Shown one piece after another: positions 9,875 through 21,221 of a DNA stretch of 64,000 bases. The first letter of the stretch is position 1. Every line of letters begins with the position of its first letter. The notes below the pieces were generated by a model. That model ran no database searches. It was not told where the DNA came from and saw nothing but the letters and a program-made list of their open reading frames with translations. The DNA is from Echinarachnius parma (lineage: Eukaryota > Echinodermata > Echinoidea > Clypeasteroida > Echinarachniidae), in contig JBAMJV010007415.1 in assembly GCA_037951105.1 (NCBI GenBank), positions 1 to 64,000 of the forward strand, in the 5' to 3' direction. A program made the position numbers and the translations under genes.

Positions 9875-12541
9875 TTAATCACTGCCTTCTTGGATGTTGA
9901 GACCACGGGGATGAATGGTGCAGAGGCGTCTTATCCAATACTTCTCTCTGCTGGAGCGGAGTGTGTCCGGGCGGTTACCTAGAGATTCTATTCCCTGTAG
10001 AATCATGTCAGAAATGAAGTGATTAGGTAGGTTGAAGTGGTTGCCGACTGGGGCGTCATGTTTGGAGGTGTGGATGGTGGATCTGTGTCCGTAAAAGCGT
10101 CTCTTGAGGGTGTTCCTGGTTTCGCCTACGTACTGCATGCCACAGACTCTGCACGTGATAAGATATACAACATTGGTGGTGGTGCATGTGATGTGGCCCT
10201 TGGTATGGTGAGAGATGTTGTTGGAGTGGCTGGTGAAGGTTTCATCCTGATGGATATGTACCTGACACACAATGCATCTGTCGGCGGTGCACTTAAAGGT
10301 GCCTTGCTGTATGGGAGAGGGGTTGTTATTGGGGGTGGGAAGTTCAGCTCGAACAATGTGGTCCTTGAGGTTGCGAGGGCGTCTGTAGGCTAGGATGGGG
10401 GCATCAGGGACAGCCTGTTGGAGGCGATCAGAAGTGTGAAGAATGTGGTGATTGTTAGTCAATATGCGACGGAGGGGAGGTAAGTTGGGATGAAAGGTGG
10501 TCACTAGGGGTGTGACAACAGTGGTGCTCTGGTTGGGAGTCTTCTTCTTCAGAACCTCGGATCTGGGGAGAGAACGAACTTTGTTAATGGATAGATGAAC
10601 TGCTTTGGCACTGTGGCCCCTGGCAGTGAGGTGTGTCTTGAGATTTCTGGCATGGAGGGAAAAGTCAGAGTCCTTGGAGCAAATGCGGCGGAGTCGAAGG
10701 GCTTGGCTGTAAGCAATACCTGTTTTGCAGTGGCGGGGGTGACAGCTAGATGAATGGAGGTACTGGTGGGTGTATGTGGGCTTGGTGTAGAGACTGGTGG
10801 TGATCTGGCTGTTTTCCTTCTTGATGGTGACATCAAGGAAGTGGGTTTCATCTAGGGAGAAGTCAGAAGTGAACTTTATGGTTCTGTGGAAGGAATTCAT
10901 GTGGTCAATGAATGTGTGTAGGCTCTCTTCATCGCTGGTCCAGATGAAGAAGACATCGTCAATGTAGCGCCACCAAATCCATGGGCGGCAAGGTGCTGAG
11001 TCTAACATTTGCTGCTCCAGCTTGGTCATGAAGAGACATGCAGATGAGGGGGCCATGCGGGTACCCATGGCTGTTCCAAATATCTGTAGATAGTGCCTGT
11101 CAGAGAATGTGAAGTTGTTTTTGGTTAGTACATGGGACATGAGAGATTTGATGTCAGAGATGGGGGGATTGGTGTGACCACTCTGAGCCAAGGCTTCGCA
11201 TGATGCGGTGATACCTTCGTCGAAGGGGATGTTGGTGTACAAAGAGGAAACATCAAAAGTTCCAATGATCGCAGTCTCGGGTATCTGTTCCTTAATGTCC
11301 TCGAGTTTCCTAAGAAAGTCAGGGGTGTCATGAATGTATGAAGGTGCTAAGGGGACAAGAGGTTTGATGTGATTATCAACAAAGAGTGAGATGTTCTCTG
11401 TGGGTGAACCATTACCGGAAAGGATCGGGCGGCCTGGATTACCTGGTTTGTGAATTTTGGGGAGAAGGTAGAATCTGGCAGGTTTAGCATTAGTGGGAGA
11501 AAGAAATTTGTGTGCTTTGATAGAGAGATGCTCACGAGCCTTCATATCGTCTATAGTCAGTTGGATCTGTTCAGAGAAATCAGAGGTGGGGTCAGAATCG
11601 AGTGATGTGTAGTGCGAACGGTTGCCAAGGTGCTTCATGGCTTCATCGATATACTGTTGGCGGTCCATAACAACGACGGCTGAGCCTTTGTCTGCTGGCT
11701 TGATGATGATGTCGGTCCTGTTCTTGAGAGAAGTGAGAGCTTTGCGTTCTTCGCGTGGGAGGTTGTCATGTGTGGTGATGGGGGTATCTGAGGAGAGAAC
11801 TTGTGAGTTGACTGCTTGTACGTAGGTTTCAAGTGCCGGGACTCTATTCTTGGGAGGAACCCAGCTACTTTTCTGTCGGAAAGGTTCAGGGGCAGAAGGG
11901 GGTTCATCGACGAAGAACTCCTTGAGACGAATGGTACGGTAGAACCTGGAGAGATCATGGTTGAGTTCGATCTGGTTGACTTCAGGTGGGGTGGGGCAGA
12001 ACTTGAGACCTTTGGAGAGAAGAGAGGATTCTGCTGGGGAGAGGGGAGAAGATGAGAGGTTAACAACTGTATGAGGTGAAACGTCTGTGTTGTTACTGCG
12101 TTGTATGAATCTACGGGTCCCTTGGCGTTTCCCGGAGAGATTGCCAATTTTCCGGTTCCGGCGTTGGAGGAGTCCAGATCTATGGGTAGAAAGGCAAGAT
12201 TCAATTTCATCATTGTATTTGAGCCACTGGGCATCGGTACAGCAAGAGCATAGATCATTTTCCAGTCTGGTGATGTCAACTGCAAATGAATAAAGAGAGA
12301 ATGCACAATGTTGAGAGAGTATGTTAATCAACTGGACAGATGCTCTAAATAGGGTCTGATTCCAGCGTTTCTGCAGCTCGGGTGGGAGTGTGCCGAGAGA
12401 GGGGTTGCACTTGAGTAGGAGACCTGTGGGTATGATGCGACTGAGAGAGTAAAATCTGTAGTTATCCTGGTGGAAATGGTAGTTAAGGGCCTTGATCCTT
12501 GCTTTCCTGAGTTGATGAAATAAGGATAGATGGTCAGACAT
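9875..12541 (-). CDS. Penelope-like reverse transcriptase with GIY-YIG endonuclease
   Basis: This is an intact frame. The open frame reaches up to 13,009, but the extra N-terminal part is hydrophobic pLTR translation, so I start at the M-S-D-H-L-S-L methionine at 12,541, giving 888 residues, the usual size for PLE proteins. Visible motifs are K-A-D-K-G-S-A-V-V-V near residue 290, F-D-V-S-S-L-Y-T-N-I-P near 425, A-M-G-T-R-M-A-P near 490, and catalytic Y-I-D-D near 527. A Cys-rich linker (K-C-x5-C-I-V-C) precedes the C-terminal endonuclease, Y-L-I-x9-Y-V-G-E-T from about residue 793, with R, H and E further on as in GIY-YIG nucleases. In this family the nuclease nicks the target and the RT copies the element RNA there. 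No frame damage is visible, so this copy may be coding-competent; expression is not shown. Confidence 0.92.
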   Translation of the reverse strand: MSDHLSLFHQLRKARIKALNYHFHQDNYRFYSLSRIIPTGLLLKCNPSLGTLPPELQKRWNQTLFRASVQLINILSQHCAFSLYSFAVDITRLENDLCSCCTDAQWLKYNDEIESCLSTHRSGLLQRRNRKIGNLSGKRQGTRRFIQRSNNTDVSPHTVVNLSSSPLSPAESSLLSKGLKFCPTPPEVNQIELNHDLSRFYRTIRLKEFFVDEPPSAPEPFRQKSSWVPPKNRVPALETYVQAVNSQVLSSDTPITTHDNLPREERKALTSLKNRTDIIIKPADKGSAVVVMDRQQYIDEAMKHLGNRSHYTSLDSDPTSDFSEQIQLTIDDMKAREHLSIKAHKFLSPTNAKPARFYLLPKIHKPGNPGRPILSGNGSPTENISLFVDNHIKPLVPLAPSYIHDTPDFLRKLEDIKEQIPETAIIGTFDVSSLYTNIPFDEGITASCEALAQSGHTNPPISDIKSLMSHVLTKNNFTFSDRHYLQIFGTAMGTRMAPSSACLFMTKLEQQMLDSAPCRPWIWWRYIDDVFFIWTSDEESLHTFIDHMNSFHRTIKFTSDFSLDETHFLDVTIKKENSQITTSLYTKPTYTHQYLHSSSCHPRHCKTGIAYSQALRLRRICSKDSDFSLHARNLKTHLTARGHSAKAVHLSINKVRSLPRSEVLKKKTPNQSTTVVTPLVTTFHPNLPPLRRILTNNHHILHTSDRLQQAVPDAPILAYRRPRNLKDHIVRAELPTPNNNPSPIQQGTFKCTADRCIVCQVHIHQDETFTSHSNNISHHTKGHITCTTTNVVYLITCRVCGMQYVGETRNTLKRRFYGHRSTIHTSKHDAPVGNHFNLPNHFISDMILQGIESLGNRPDTLRSSREKYWIRRLCTIHPRGLNIQEGSD

Positions 12542-12808
12542 GGTGTCAATGTAACAGAACAATGCAGAGAATGATAAACAAAAAAAGAGCACATTCATAT
12601 CAAGGAAATGAGGGTTCAGCTGCGAGGTGTTTCCAAAGTTGTAAGCCTGTGAGATAAGTGAAAGAAGACGTATGAAATTACAAACTATAGCAAATGCTGA
12701 CAGAACGAAAAATAAAAAAAAATGAAACAAAACAAAATAAAACAAGACAAAGTAAACAAGGAGGATCACTTGGAAGTGATACAACAGCAGAGCAATGAAA
12801 TGAATATG

Positions 12809-13506
12809 GAAAATACTGCTGAAAACTGCTTGTCTACTAAAAAATCGCCAATGTGATAAAATGAGAGTCGTATACAGCCTAGCTTTCGATCCTAGCAGAA
12901 TCTTCGTCAGGGCACAAATGACAGTAACTACAGAAAAAACACAGAATATATACCAACATAAACACATGTATGGAAGGGGGGCTGGAAAGAGGAAAGGAGG
13001 CGGAGACACAAAACAATGAAAGCAACTGTGAGTGGGTGAGTGTCAGCTCTGCTTGACCAATCAGGTAAAAACAGGCATGGGTGGGTCCTTAAGTGGGCTG
13101 CAGTCAAAGAAAATGTGATGAGAGTGTAAGGCTTAGAGAAGAATAGAGGTAGGGAGGATCAAAGAAATAAATCAAGAAATGGAAAGAGACATGTGAACAA
13201 AAGACAGTTGATGAGGTGTGGGAGTGCACTGGGGCATTGAGAGGGGAGGAACAATAGAGGGGATTATGAGTGTAGGGGATGGGAGCGAGAGGATTAGGAC
13301 AAAGAAAGTGAAGTGAAGTGTGTTGCAGGATCGGATGAATAGGATAAGCGAGATCAAAGGAGAGAGTGGAAAGGATGAGGACCCAGTAGGGGATGATATG
13401 TAGGGAAGCAACATAGACAAATGAATGGGACAGGGAGTATAAAAGAGATAGTGAACAAAAGGAAGCCTAAATAGGTAGGTGATCAGAGGGAAGGTGGAGA
13501 GACAAA
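12809..13506 (-). repeat. PLE pLTR, upstream copy
   Basis: This is the near-identical partner of 8848-9549 and precedes the coding region on the minus strand. At 13,505-13,508 it stops abruptly and joins the inverted copy at a short 'at' overlap. Confidence 0.85.
12861..12912 (-). ncRNA. Hammerhead-ribozyme-like motif in the PLE pLTR (copy 2)
   Basis: Same sequence and box order as copy 1 (CTGACGA, 5-bp stem II, GAAA), here upstream of the coding region. In PLEs such a motif would act on the transcript and not on DNA. Confidence 0.5.
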
Positions 13507-14872
13507 TACCTGAGACTGCGATCATTGGAACTTTTGATGTTTCCTCTTTGTACACCAACATCCCCTTCGACGAAGGTATCACCGCATCATGCGAAGCCTT
13601 GGCTCAGAGTGGTCACACCAATCCCCCCATCTCTGACATCAAATCTCTCATGTCCCATGTACTAACCAAAAACAACTTCACATTCTCTGACAGGCACTAT
13701 CTACAGATATTTGGAACAGCCATGGGTACCCGCATGGCCCCCTCATTTGCATGTCTCTTCATGACCAAGCTGGAGCAGCAAATGTTAGACTCAGCACCTT
13801 GCCGCCCATGGATTTGGTGGCGCTACATTGACGATGTCTTCTTCATCTGGACCAGCGATGAAGAGAGCCTACACACATTCATTGACCACATGAATTCCTT
13901 CCACAGAACCATAAAGTTCACTTCTGACTTCTCCCTAGATGAAACCCACTTCCTTGATGTCACCATCAAGAAGGAGAACAGCCAGATCACCACCAGTCTC
14001 TACACCAAGCCCACAGACACCCACCAGTACCTCCATTCATCTAGCTGTCACCCCCGCCACTGCAAAACAGGTATTGCTTACAGCCAAGCCCTTCGACTCC
14101 GCCGCATTTGCTCCAAGGACTCTGACTTTTCCCTCCATGCCAGAAATCTCAAGACACACCTCACTGCCAGGGGCCACAGTGCCAAAGCAGTTCATCTATC
14201 CATTAACAAAGTTCGTTCTCTCCCCAGATCCGAGGTTCTGAAGAAGAAGACTCCCAACCAGAGCACCACTGTTGTCACACCCCTAGTGACCACCTTTCAT
14301 CCCAACTTACCTCCCCTCCGTCGCATATTGACTAACAATCACCACATTCTTCACACTTCTGATCGCCTCCAACAGGCTGTCCCTGATGCCCCCATCCTAG
14401 CCTACAGACGCCCTCGCAACCTCAAGGACCCATACAGCAAGGCACCTTTAAGTGCACCGCCGACAGATGCATTGTGTGTCAGGTACATATCCATCAGGAT
14501 GAAACCTTCACCAGCCACTCCAACAACATCTCTCACCATACCAAGGGCCACATCACATGCACCACCACCAATGTTGTATATCTTATCACGTGCAGAGTCT
14601 GTGGCATGCAGTACGTAGGCGAAACCAGGAACACCCTCAAGAGACGCTTTTACGGACACAGATCCACCATCCACACCTCCAAACATGACGCCCCAGTCGG
14701 CAATCACTTCAACCTACCTAATCACTCCATTTCTGACATGATTCTACAGGGAATAGAATCTCTAGGTAACCGCCCGGACACACTCCGCTCCAGCAGAGAG
14801 AAGTATTGGATAAGACGCCTCTGCACCATTCATCCCCGTGGTCTCAACATCCAAGAAGGCAGTGATTAACCT
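13507..14872 (+). pseudogene. 5'-truncated, frameshifted PLE reverse transcriptase/GIY-YIG copy
   Basis: This is the plus-strand partner of the intact gene. It starts abruptly at I-P-E-T-A-I-I-G-T-F-D-V, so the N-terminal half and first RT motif are missing. The palm motifs and Y-I-D-D (near 13,825) are present. Relative to the intact copy, about 46 bases are deleted at 14,427-14,429, between the 'ctcaaggac' and 'ccatacagc' phrases. Because 46 is not a multiple of three, the endonuclease (readable at about 14,474-14,869) falls out of frame. The stop and 3' untranslated region match the minus-strand copy. It cannot make a complete protein. Substitutions are few, so the truncation, deletion and inversion are recent. 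Confidence 0.9.
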
Positions 14873-15192
14873 TTGCATCTCCCCTTCATCGTCTGCACCA
14901 CCATTTGTTTGTTTTCACCACCCATATCGATACTTTACTTTGTTCCACATACTATTCATATTCTTATTTCCCATTTTATTTTCCCCATATATTCATTTTA
15001 GTTTCCTTTGAGATTATATTATATACACTGTCACCATTCATACACATTATCATGTTAGTTTATTAATATGTTATACTTTTTGCATTTAATTTCTCTCTAT
15101 AGGTACACTGTCCATATACATGGGCTTATTCATATACATCCACATTCTCATCATGCATAGTTCCACCTCTATTTTGATCAAAGTTCCACCCT

Positions 15193-15840
15193 CATTTGTC
15201 TCTCCACCTTCCCTCTGTTCACCTACCTATTTAGGCTTCCTTTTGTTCACTATCTCTTTTATACTCCCTGTCCCATTCATTTGTCTATGTTGCTTCCCTA
15301 CATATCATCCCCTACTGGGTCCTCATCCTTTCCACTCTCTCCTTTGATCTCGCTTATCCTATTCATCCGATCCTGCAACACACTTCACTTCACTTTCTTT
15401 GTCCTAATCCTCTCGCTCCCATCCCCTACACTCATAATCCCCTCTATTGTTCCTCCCCTCTCAATGCCCCAGTGCACTCCCACACCTCATCAACTGTCTT
15501 TTGTTCACATGTCTCTTTCCATTTCTTGATTTATTTCTTTGATCCTCCCTACCTCTATTCTTCTCTAAGCCTTACACTCTCATCACATTTTCTTTGACTG
15601 CAGCCACTTAAGGACCCACCCATGCCTTTTTTTACCTGATTGGTCAAGCAGAGCTGACACTCACCCACTCACAGTTGCTTTCATTGTTTTGTGTCTCCGC
15701 CTCCTTTCCTCTTTCCAGCCCCCCTTCCATACATGTGTTTATGTTGGTATATATTCTGTGTTTTTTTCTGTAGTTACTGTCATTTGTGCCCTGACGAAGA
15801 TTCTGCTAGGATCGAAAGCTAGGCTGTATACGACTCTCAT
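15193..15840 (+). repeat. PLE pLTR, third copy (plus strand)
   Basis: This is the reverse complement of the other two pLTRs. It ends at 'cgactctcat', about 55 bp short of the end seen in the other copies and 14-20 bp after the hammerhead-like motif. The putative target duplication follows immediately. Confidence 0.85.
15789..15840 (+). ncRNA. Hammerhead-ribozyme-like motif in the PLE pLTR (copy 3)
   Basis: CTGACGA is at 15,791-15,797, stem II at 15,799-15,813 and GAAA at 15,814-15,817, followed by a short GC-paired hairpin. The element terminates just downstream. Confidence 0.5.
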
Positions 15841-15852
15841 GAAATAAAATAA

Positions 15853-17457
15853 GTACTTACAATGTTCATTATAGTCATAAAACCATGCTGGGAGATGATA
15901 AAGTATACCCTCACTTCCTGATTTTTCCGCGTTTAGTACGCAAACAACTCATGCCTATATGCGCACTATACGGTAATCAGTGCATCAGTGGGTTTTTTTT
16001 TTGTATCGTCTTTCATGTATAAAGGGCACCAAATGCATAATAATATAGATATATACACTTTACTTTAAACTTAGACATCATGACATTGGTAATTTGAAAG
16101 GGGATTACCTAGCAACGGACATGTTTCCATCGCAACGACTCTTAAATAGTCATTTCTTAAAATAACAAGACTATTTTCATAAATGTCGGCGCAAATAATG
16201 TGTTTGTATTGGGGTTGTGTAATACATATGGTAAGCAGTATACATAAACATAATATACTGTAGTATATGCTTATATTGATAACTGCGTGATTTTTGAAAG
16301 TTCATAATTTTAAAAGAAAAATGTTTAAGGGTATTGTACAAATGATGAAAACACTTCTAAATAATGTAACATCTTACATTATGATAATGTGTGTTAACCG
16401 TTCGTATTAATTCCAACGAATCCTTCAGTAGAGTATTCATGTGTCTAACAACCCTTTTTCACAAATGGTCGTGTGAAATATAACATAATATCATATAATG
16501 AACAATTCATTGATTAAATTAAACTGAATTAATTTCGTTTCCATAGCAACCAATATTCCCCCAATATCACTTTCAATTTTGTTTGTGAAATCAATCTGAT
16601 TGGTCTAAAGTTTAGATTAAAGTTTTAAGAGCCAATATTGTGTTACATGGTAACCATGTTGATTGGTTTTACATGTTTATGTCAAATAGAGTTCGTTATC
16701 AATGCAAAATATTTTTTTTCTGATATCAATATTACGTTAACCCGAACACTACGGGGACCGAGAATTCTCGGTTCCCGATGCGCCTACTTATATACGGGAA
16801 CCGGGATTTCTAGGTTCCGAAAAACGGCTATATTAATTGCATAAACATACATGTATGCATCTTGTAAGTACAATATTAGTTAGCTGAATACAAAGATTGA
16901 ACCATTGGCTACATGTATACCAAGTTTCTCAGATTCTAGTTGCGTGGTTATTGTTTTATTACAATTTTATCATGGTAATACACAAGTCTACTTTCAGGAT
17001 ATTCGTATACGAACACAAATTATACAAGCCAGTTCACAGAAGTTGCCAGATTTTCACTTCGCTGAGCCTATACCATGCATATTGATCACCTCTATTGTGT
17101 GTACTACTTGACCAGCGAACTCACGCTATGTTGAATAGAAGCGAATACAATGCCATGGTCAAGCATATATCGATCGGTTCTTTTGTGCGCGCCCAATGCG
17201 GTAATTCGACCGGTCCGTAAAATAATCTCGTATATATAGCTATTGAAGCAGTATATCAAATGGCGTGGTAAAGGGGTTAAATAAGATAATTAATAAACAC
17301 ACCCAAATATGCAAACAAACGCGTGCGCACACACACTTAAACACAAACAAAATCGATGTGTCTACATTATAACAATATTTTGTAAGGATACGTCTATGCA
17401 GGCTGGTATATCTCATACTGGCATATAGTAGAGACAATTTTAATTGTAATTATACAA
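15853..17457. other. Non-coding region
   Basis: AT-rich with no gene recognised. A cluster of short palindromes lies at 16,752-16,823, including a near-perfect one centred on GAATTC ('ggaccgagaattctcggttc'). Confidence 0.4.
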
Positions 17458-18015
17458 TTAAAGGGAAAGTTGAGAGGGCGCTACACATAAGATTTTTGGT
17501 GAGATAATGCAAAACTGAGTGTAAAATCTGAAAGAGCATATTTTAGAGACAGAATAAACTTTATTTGATCGAAATCGATTCAGAAACAGCTGAAATATCC
17601 ATAAATGTAACCATTTGTAATAAATGAGTGGCCCCACAAATATTAGATAATTTTGAACCAACCGTCACACATTTTTTTAAAATACTTCATTTTTTCAAAA
17701 ATGTTCAAAAGAATTTGTTTAATAGTTGTTGATTATCTCTCTATATACTCACTATTGTTACGAACCTTCACATACACAATATTTTATTTTAAATGGTTTA
17801 AACCAATGCATTTTTAGAAAGCGCCATCTTGAGTGTGAACGGCTCTGTTTGAATGATAAAAGGCTTTTTACTTAGTCTTTTTAAATTTTGAATTCCTTTC
17901 AAGCATGGTATAGTTATAACTATTAGTTTGTAATATAATGGTGCAGGTTTTGGTTACTAAAATTCAGTTTGACCAAAACGGTACTCTCTTTACCAGAACT
18001 CAACGATCCCTTTAA
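17458..18015. mobile_element. TTAA MITE family 2, 558 bp
   Basis: Bounded by TTAA at 17,458-17,461 and 18,012-18,015. The ends 'aagggaaagttgag' and 'ctcaacgatcccttt' are imperfect inverted repeats. A second copy with the same interior lies at 34,085-34,678, where the unoccupied TTAA site can be seen in sister elements. No protein is encoded; TTAA duplication is typical of piggyBac and Kolobok transposases. Confidence 0.85.
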
Positions 18016-21000
18016 TGTGAGAAAATCATGCACACACGCACGCAAACCCACACTCAAACACACACACCACCACATACACTGACACAAACAAACACACTGA
18101 CCCACCCAATTCATTCCAAAATAAAAGTCACCACTATACAGGAATGCTTATATTAATATTTGTTTTCTTTATTCTATTTCCGATTGCCACATTACCTTTC
18201 ACGGAATTCAAACCAGGTTACTTACCTACAATCATCAAATGTATATTACCCCATTCAATATAGATTAATAGAATGAACATGACTGCCAAATGTATGGACG
18301 AGTCATCCAGAGAAGAAATATTGAGCTCCAGCTTCTATTATGTTTGTGTATACCAAATATCTCGCCAAAGTACGATTATGAGTATTGTTATTCACGTTTA
18401 CCATGTATGGATGTTTGCCAAGCAAAATATTCCAGTTTTAAGGATTAGGCATTAGGGTGTACACACTCATTCTAAAGTGGTCATATTGAAGAAAATGCTA
18501 TTAAAATACATGACATAGAACGGAAACCATAACTGTATATTAAAATCAACAAAATGTTTTGAAGACATATGCATTTCCGGAAGTCAAAGACATGATGTAA
18601 ATCCGAAATGTACTTCTAACACATGATAAAGCAATGCTTATAATAATTGAGTCATATTAAAGACATGATACATGTATAATTAAATAAATATAAATCGGAA
18701 CATGCCAACTTTTGGCACAGGGAATCAACGCGGCATGAATATATCCTAGGTGAAAATCAAAGCAATGGAAACATACATTATCAATTGTATAACGTAATAA
18801 ATGAAACATGTGTTTGCACTCAATCATTATCTAAATGGTAGTTATCTTTCACTCCAAACTGACCTATAATGAAGTGCATCGTAACCATAATACTTCCATC
18901 ATATAAATCACAAAAAGTCCAACAAAATCAGCAAGTGAGCAAGTTGGATCTCCATTTTAAAGCTTAGAACGCATGTCATGCAAAAGACGATTCCAATCAT
19001 ATGTAAGATCATAATCCTTTTTGACACTCATAATTGTTACTAGCATTGGAGACGCTTGTAATGAGATATTAATAAACATGGACATTATCTGTATTTTTTT
19101 CGTGAAGGTCGGCTCAGTGAAACAGAGACTATTGTCAGTGCATGTCCCATTTAATTAATATAATTCAGTAAATGTGAAGATGACGGATTGCCAATATCTC
19201 AATTACAAGCTTATGGACGTATAAATAATCTCATTCTTAACTGCAGAACAAACATTCATTGATGATTTTCCTGAGAGAATCACTACAGTTCTAAGTAAGG
19301 TGTGTAGACGTGGACATTGTTACTAGATTCCTTTAATATTATCATTTTATGATGTTTAAGTTTTTACGTCATTTTAATAGGTATCCATAGTACTGTTTAT
19401 GACTTTATTACCTGAAACAGAGTCACAAGAAAACAAAATGAAGACCTTTATCTTACGACAATACACACATTTAGAAAAAGGGCACAATAAGAGTGACGGT
19501 ACAATAGCACAACCATTTAGGGTGCACTTCTGGACCTCAAATTGGGCATTTGCACCATGATTGTGCATTTGTGAACTCCATAGGGTGCAACGCATCACCC
19601 ATTAAGGTCCTACAATTAAGACAGCTTTTTGCACCCTTAATGTGTCAAATGTATATCTTAGTGTGTAACAGTATTGCAGCTCATACTATAGCCTGACAAG
19701 ACTAACGTAATTCAAGGTAGTACTAACAGTCAGACCTTTCATTGTCCTAGTACTATATACTATCATTTCCATCACTTAAGAGGGGTTTAAAAAGTTGCAT
19801 CGTACCCATTATCAAATTTGCATAATTTTTATCTCACAAGTGTACCAACATGACCAAGCAGGGCTACAATTCAATTTAAAAACTTAAAAAAGTACTGCCA
19901 CAGTCTCTAACAGTATACAAATTAAGAGGGTTGTACCTCACAACTGGCGCAAGACCCTGATATACTCCATTATAATGGTTATAATTGCCATTCCCGACAT
20001 CACCCTGAGGAAGAACAATCTAACTCTGGCCATCTGCTGTGAACCTGCTCCTGTAGCAGTCATGAAGCCACCTTCAACCCCGATCACATTTATGTTTTAT
20101 ATTATCTCTCTCTACTCCAATCCATGACCTCTCTTTGCCAGGAAAATGTCCATCTTCTTCAACAAAGAAAAAAAACCTATGTCCGAGTAGTTCTATCTTA
20201 GAAATATTTTGCTCAAGAGCCATCAAATCTCTCTTGTCATGGCTATTGTGTTGAAGTCTCCATATTGGCCAACATTATGCTGCGTTTTCTTCCTCATGTT
20301 CTCTTCCCTATCATTCTTCAAAGCAGTTTTTTTTTGTGTGTAATGCTGTGTGCCACTCATTTCCGTATGATCCAATCAGTTTCCGCTCTTCTCCAACTTT
20401 CTATTACACCCTGTCATTGCTCATCATATCTGTCCATCATTTGTTCAGAATGCATCTCCATCAAATCTCGAAAGCTTCCAATCTGTTCATCGAAAAAAAT
20501 ATTACTGATATTAATATTGAAAACACATACAATTTAACAATAATACATACACAAGAAGAAGATGATGAAGAAGAATAAAATAGTAATAAGAATAAAGATA
20601 ATAAACATTTTGTTTTGTGTTCTACATTGGTCAAAGTCCTTTGACTAGAACTTTCAAAACATAATCATTGAATAGTGAGTAATTTACTAGCTTACTTGAT
20701 GAGAATATTTGCTTAAAAGTACCATTCTGTGCTGACCTGGAGATATGCTTCTTCCTCAAGGTAGTTCTCTTGGAGTTTATACCAGTACTCAGTAAACAAT
20801 ACATGTACTTTGTTTACATACTCTTTGAATTCATGAAGTTATGTAGTGGTCAATATATTTAAAGATGATATACATTTCAAATTGCAAACTAGTGTTGCAA
20901 TGAGTGACAATGCTCTAAATAAGCTGTTTATTTACAACTTTGAAATCAATGCTAAAAAACATATGGTCCATTCATGCATGCCCTAGATTACTCAACACAA

Positions 21001-21220
21001 ATGCTATATTTGTGAGCTTACCTTCCAATGAATGAATATCCCAAGTATTAATCTGAAGGCATGGACGCATCATTTGGCTCTGGCTGAAAACTTATGCCGG
21101 TAAGCTTATATTCTGGTGATATAGGAAACACAAAACATACATAGAATATGATGACTTGATGACTGTTTTTATGGATGCTAAACTAAAGTATGGAATTATA
21201 AAAGAGAAATTGTCATTTAT
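18016..21220. other. Non-coding region
   Basis: A purine/pyrimidine alternating CA-rich stretch lies at 18,028-18,100. I do not recognise a gene in the remainder. On the minus strand of about 19,930-20,215 a stop-interrupted frame with some protein-like composition can be read, but it resembles no family I know. Confidence 0.4.
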
Positions 21221-21221
21221 A

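Larger units (their letters stand above)
8836..15852. mobile_element. Composite Penelope-like element (PLE), head-to-head copies with putative 12-bp target duplication
   Basis: The unit consists of a minus-strand element with long terminal repeats (pLTRs) at both ends (8848-13,506), fused at 13,505-13,508 to a 5'-truncated plus-strand copy (13,507-15,840). Both outer edges are flanked by 'gaaataaaataa' (8836-8847 and 15,841-15,852), so the assembly looks like one insertion event. The three pLTR copies differ by only a few bases, so it is young. Known PLEs often show partial tandem or inverted copies. The duplication is AT-rich and low in complexity, so it is suggestive rather than certain. 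Confidence 0.85.

Noticed and set aside
10037..10393. 118-codon plus-strand frame
   Set aside because: Antisense shadow of the Penelope GIY-YIG domain; its counterpart appears again antisense to the inverted copy.
11635..12306. 223-codon minus-strand frame overlapping the Penelope coding region
   Set aside because: It lies in another frame of the intact RT/endonuclease gene and shows no motifs.
13172..13582. 136-codon minus-strand frame in the pLTR
   Set aside because: Low-complexity Ser/Pro/Leu translation of pLTR DNA. It also occurs antisense and in all pLTR copies without a start context or motifs.
19930..20215. Possible minus-strand gene remnant
   Set aside because: Readable only with stops and resembling no family I know; not enough to annotate as a pseudogene.
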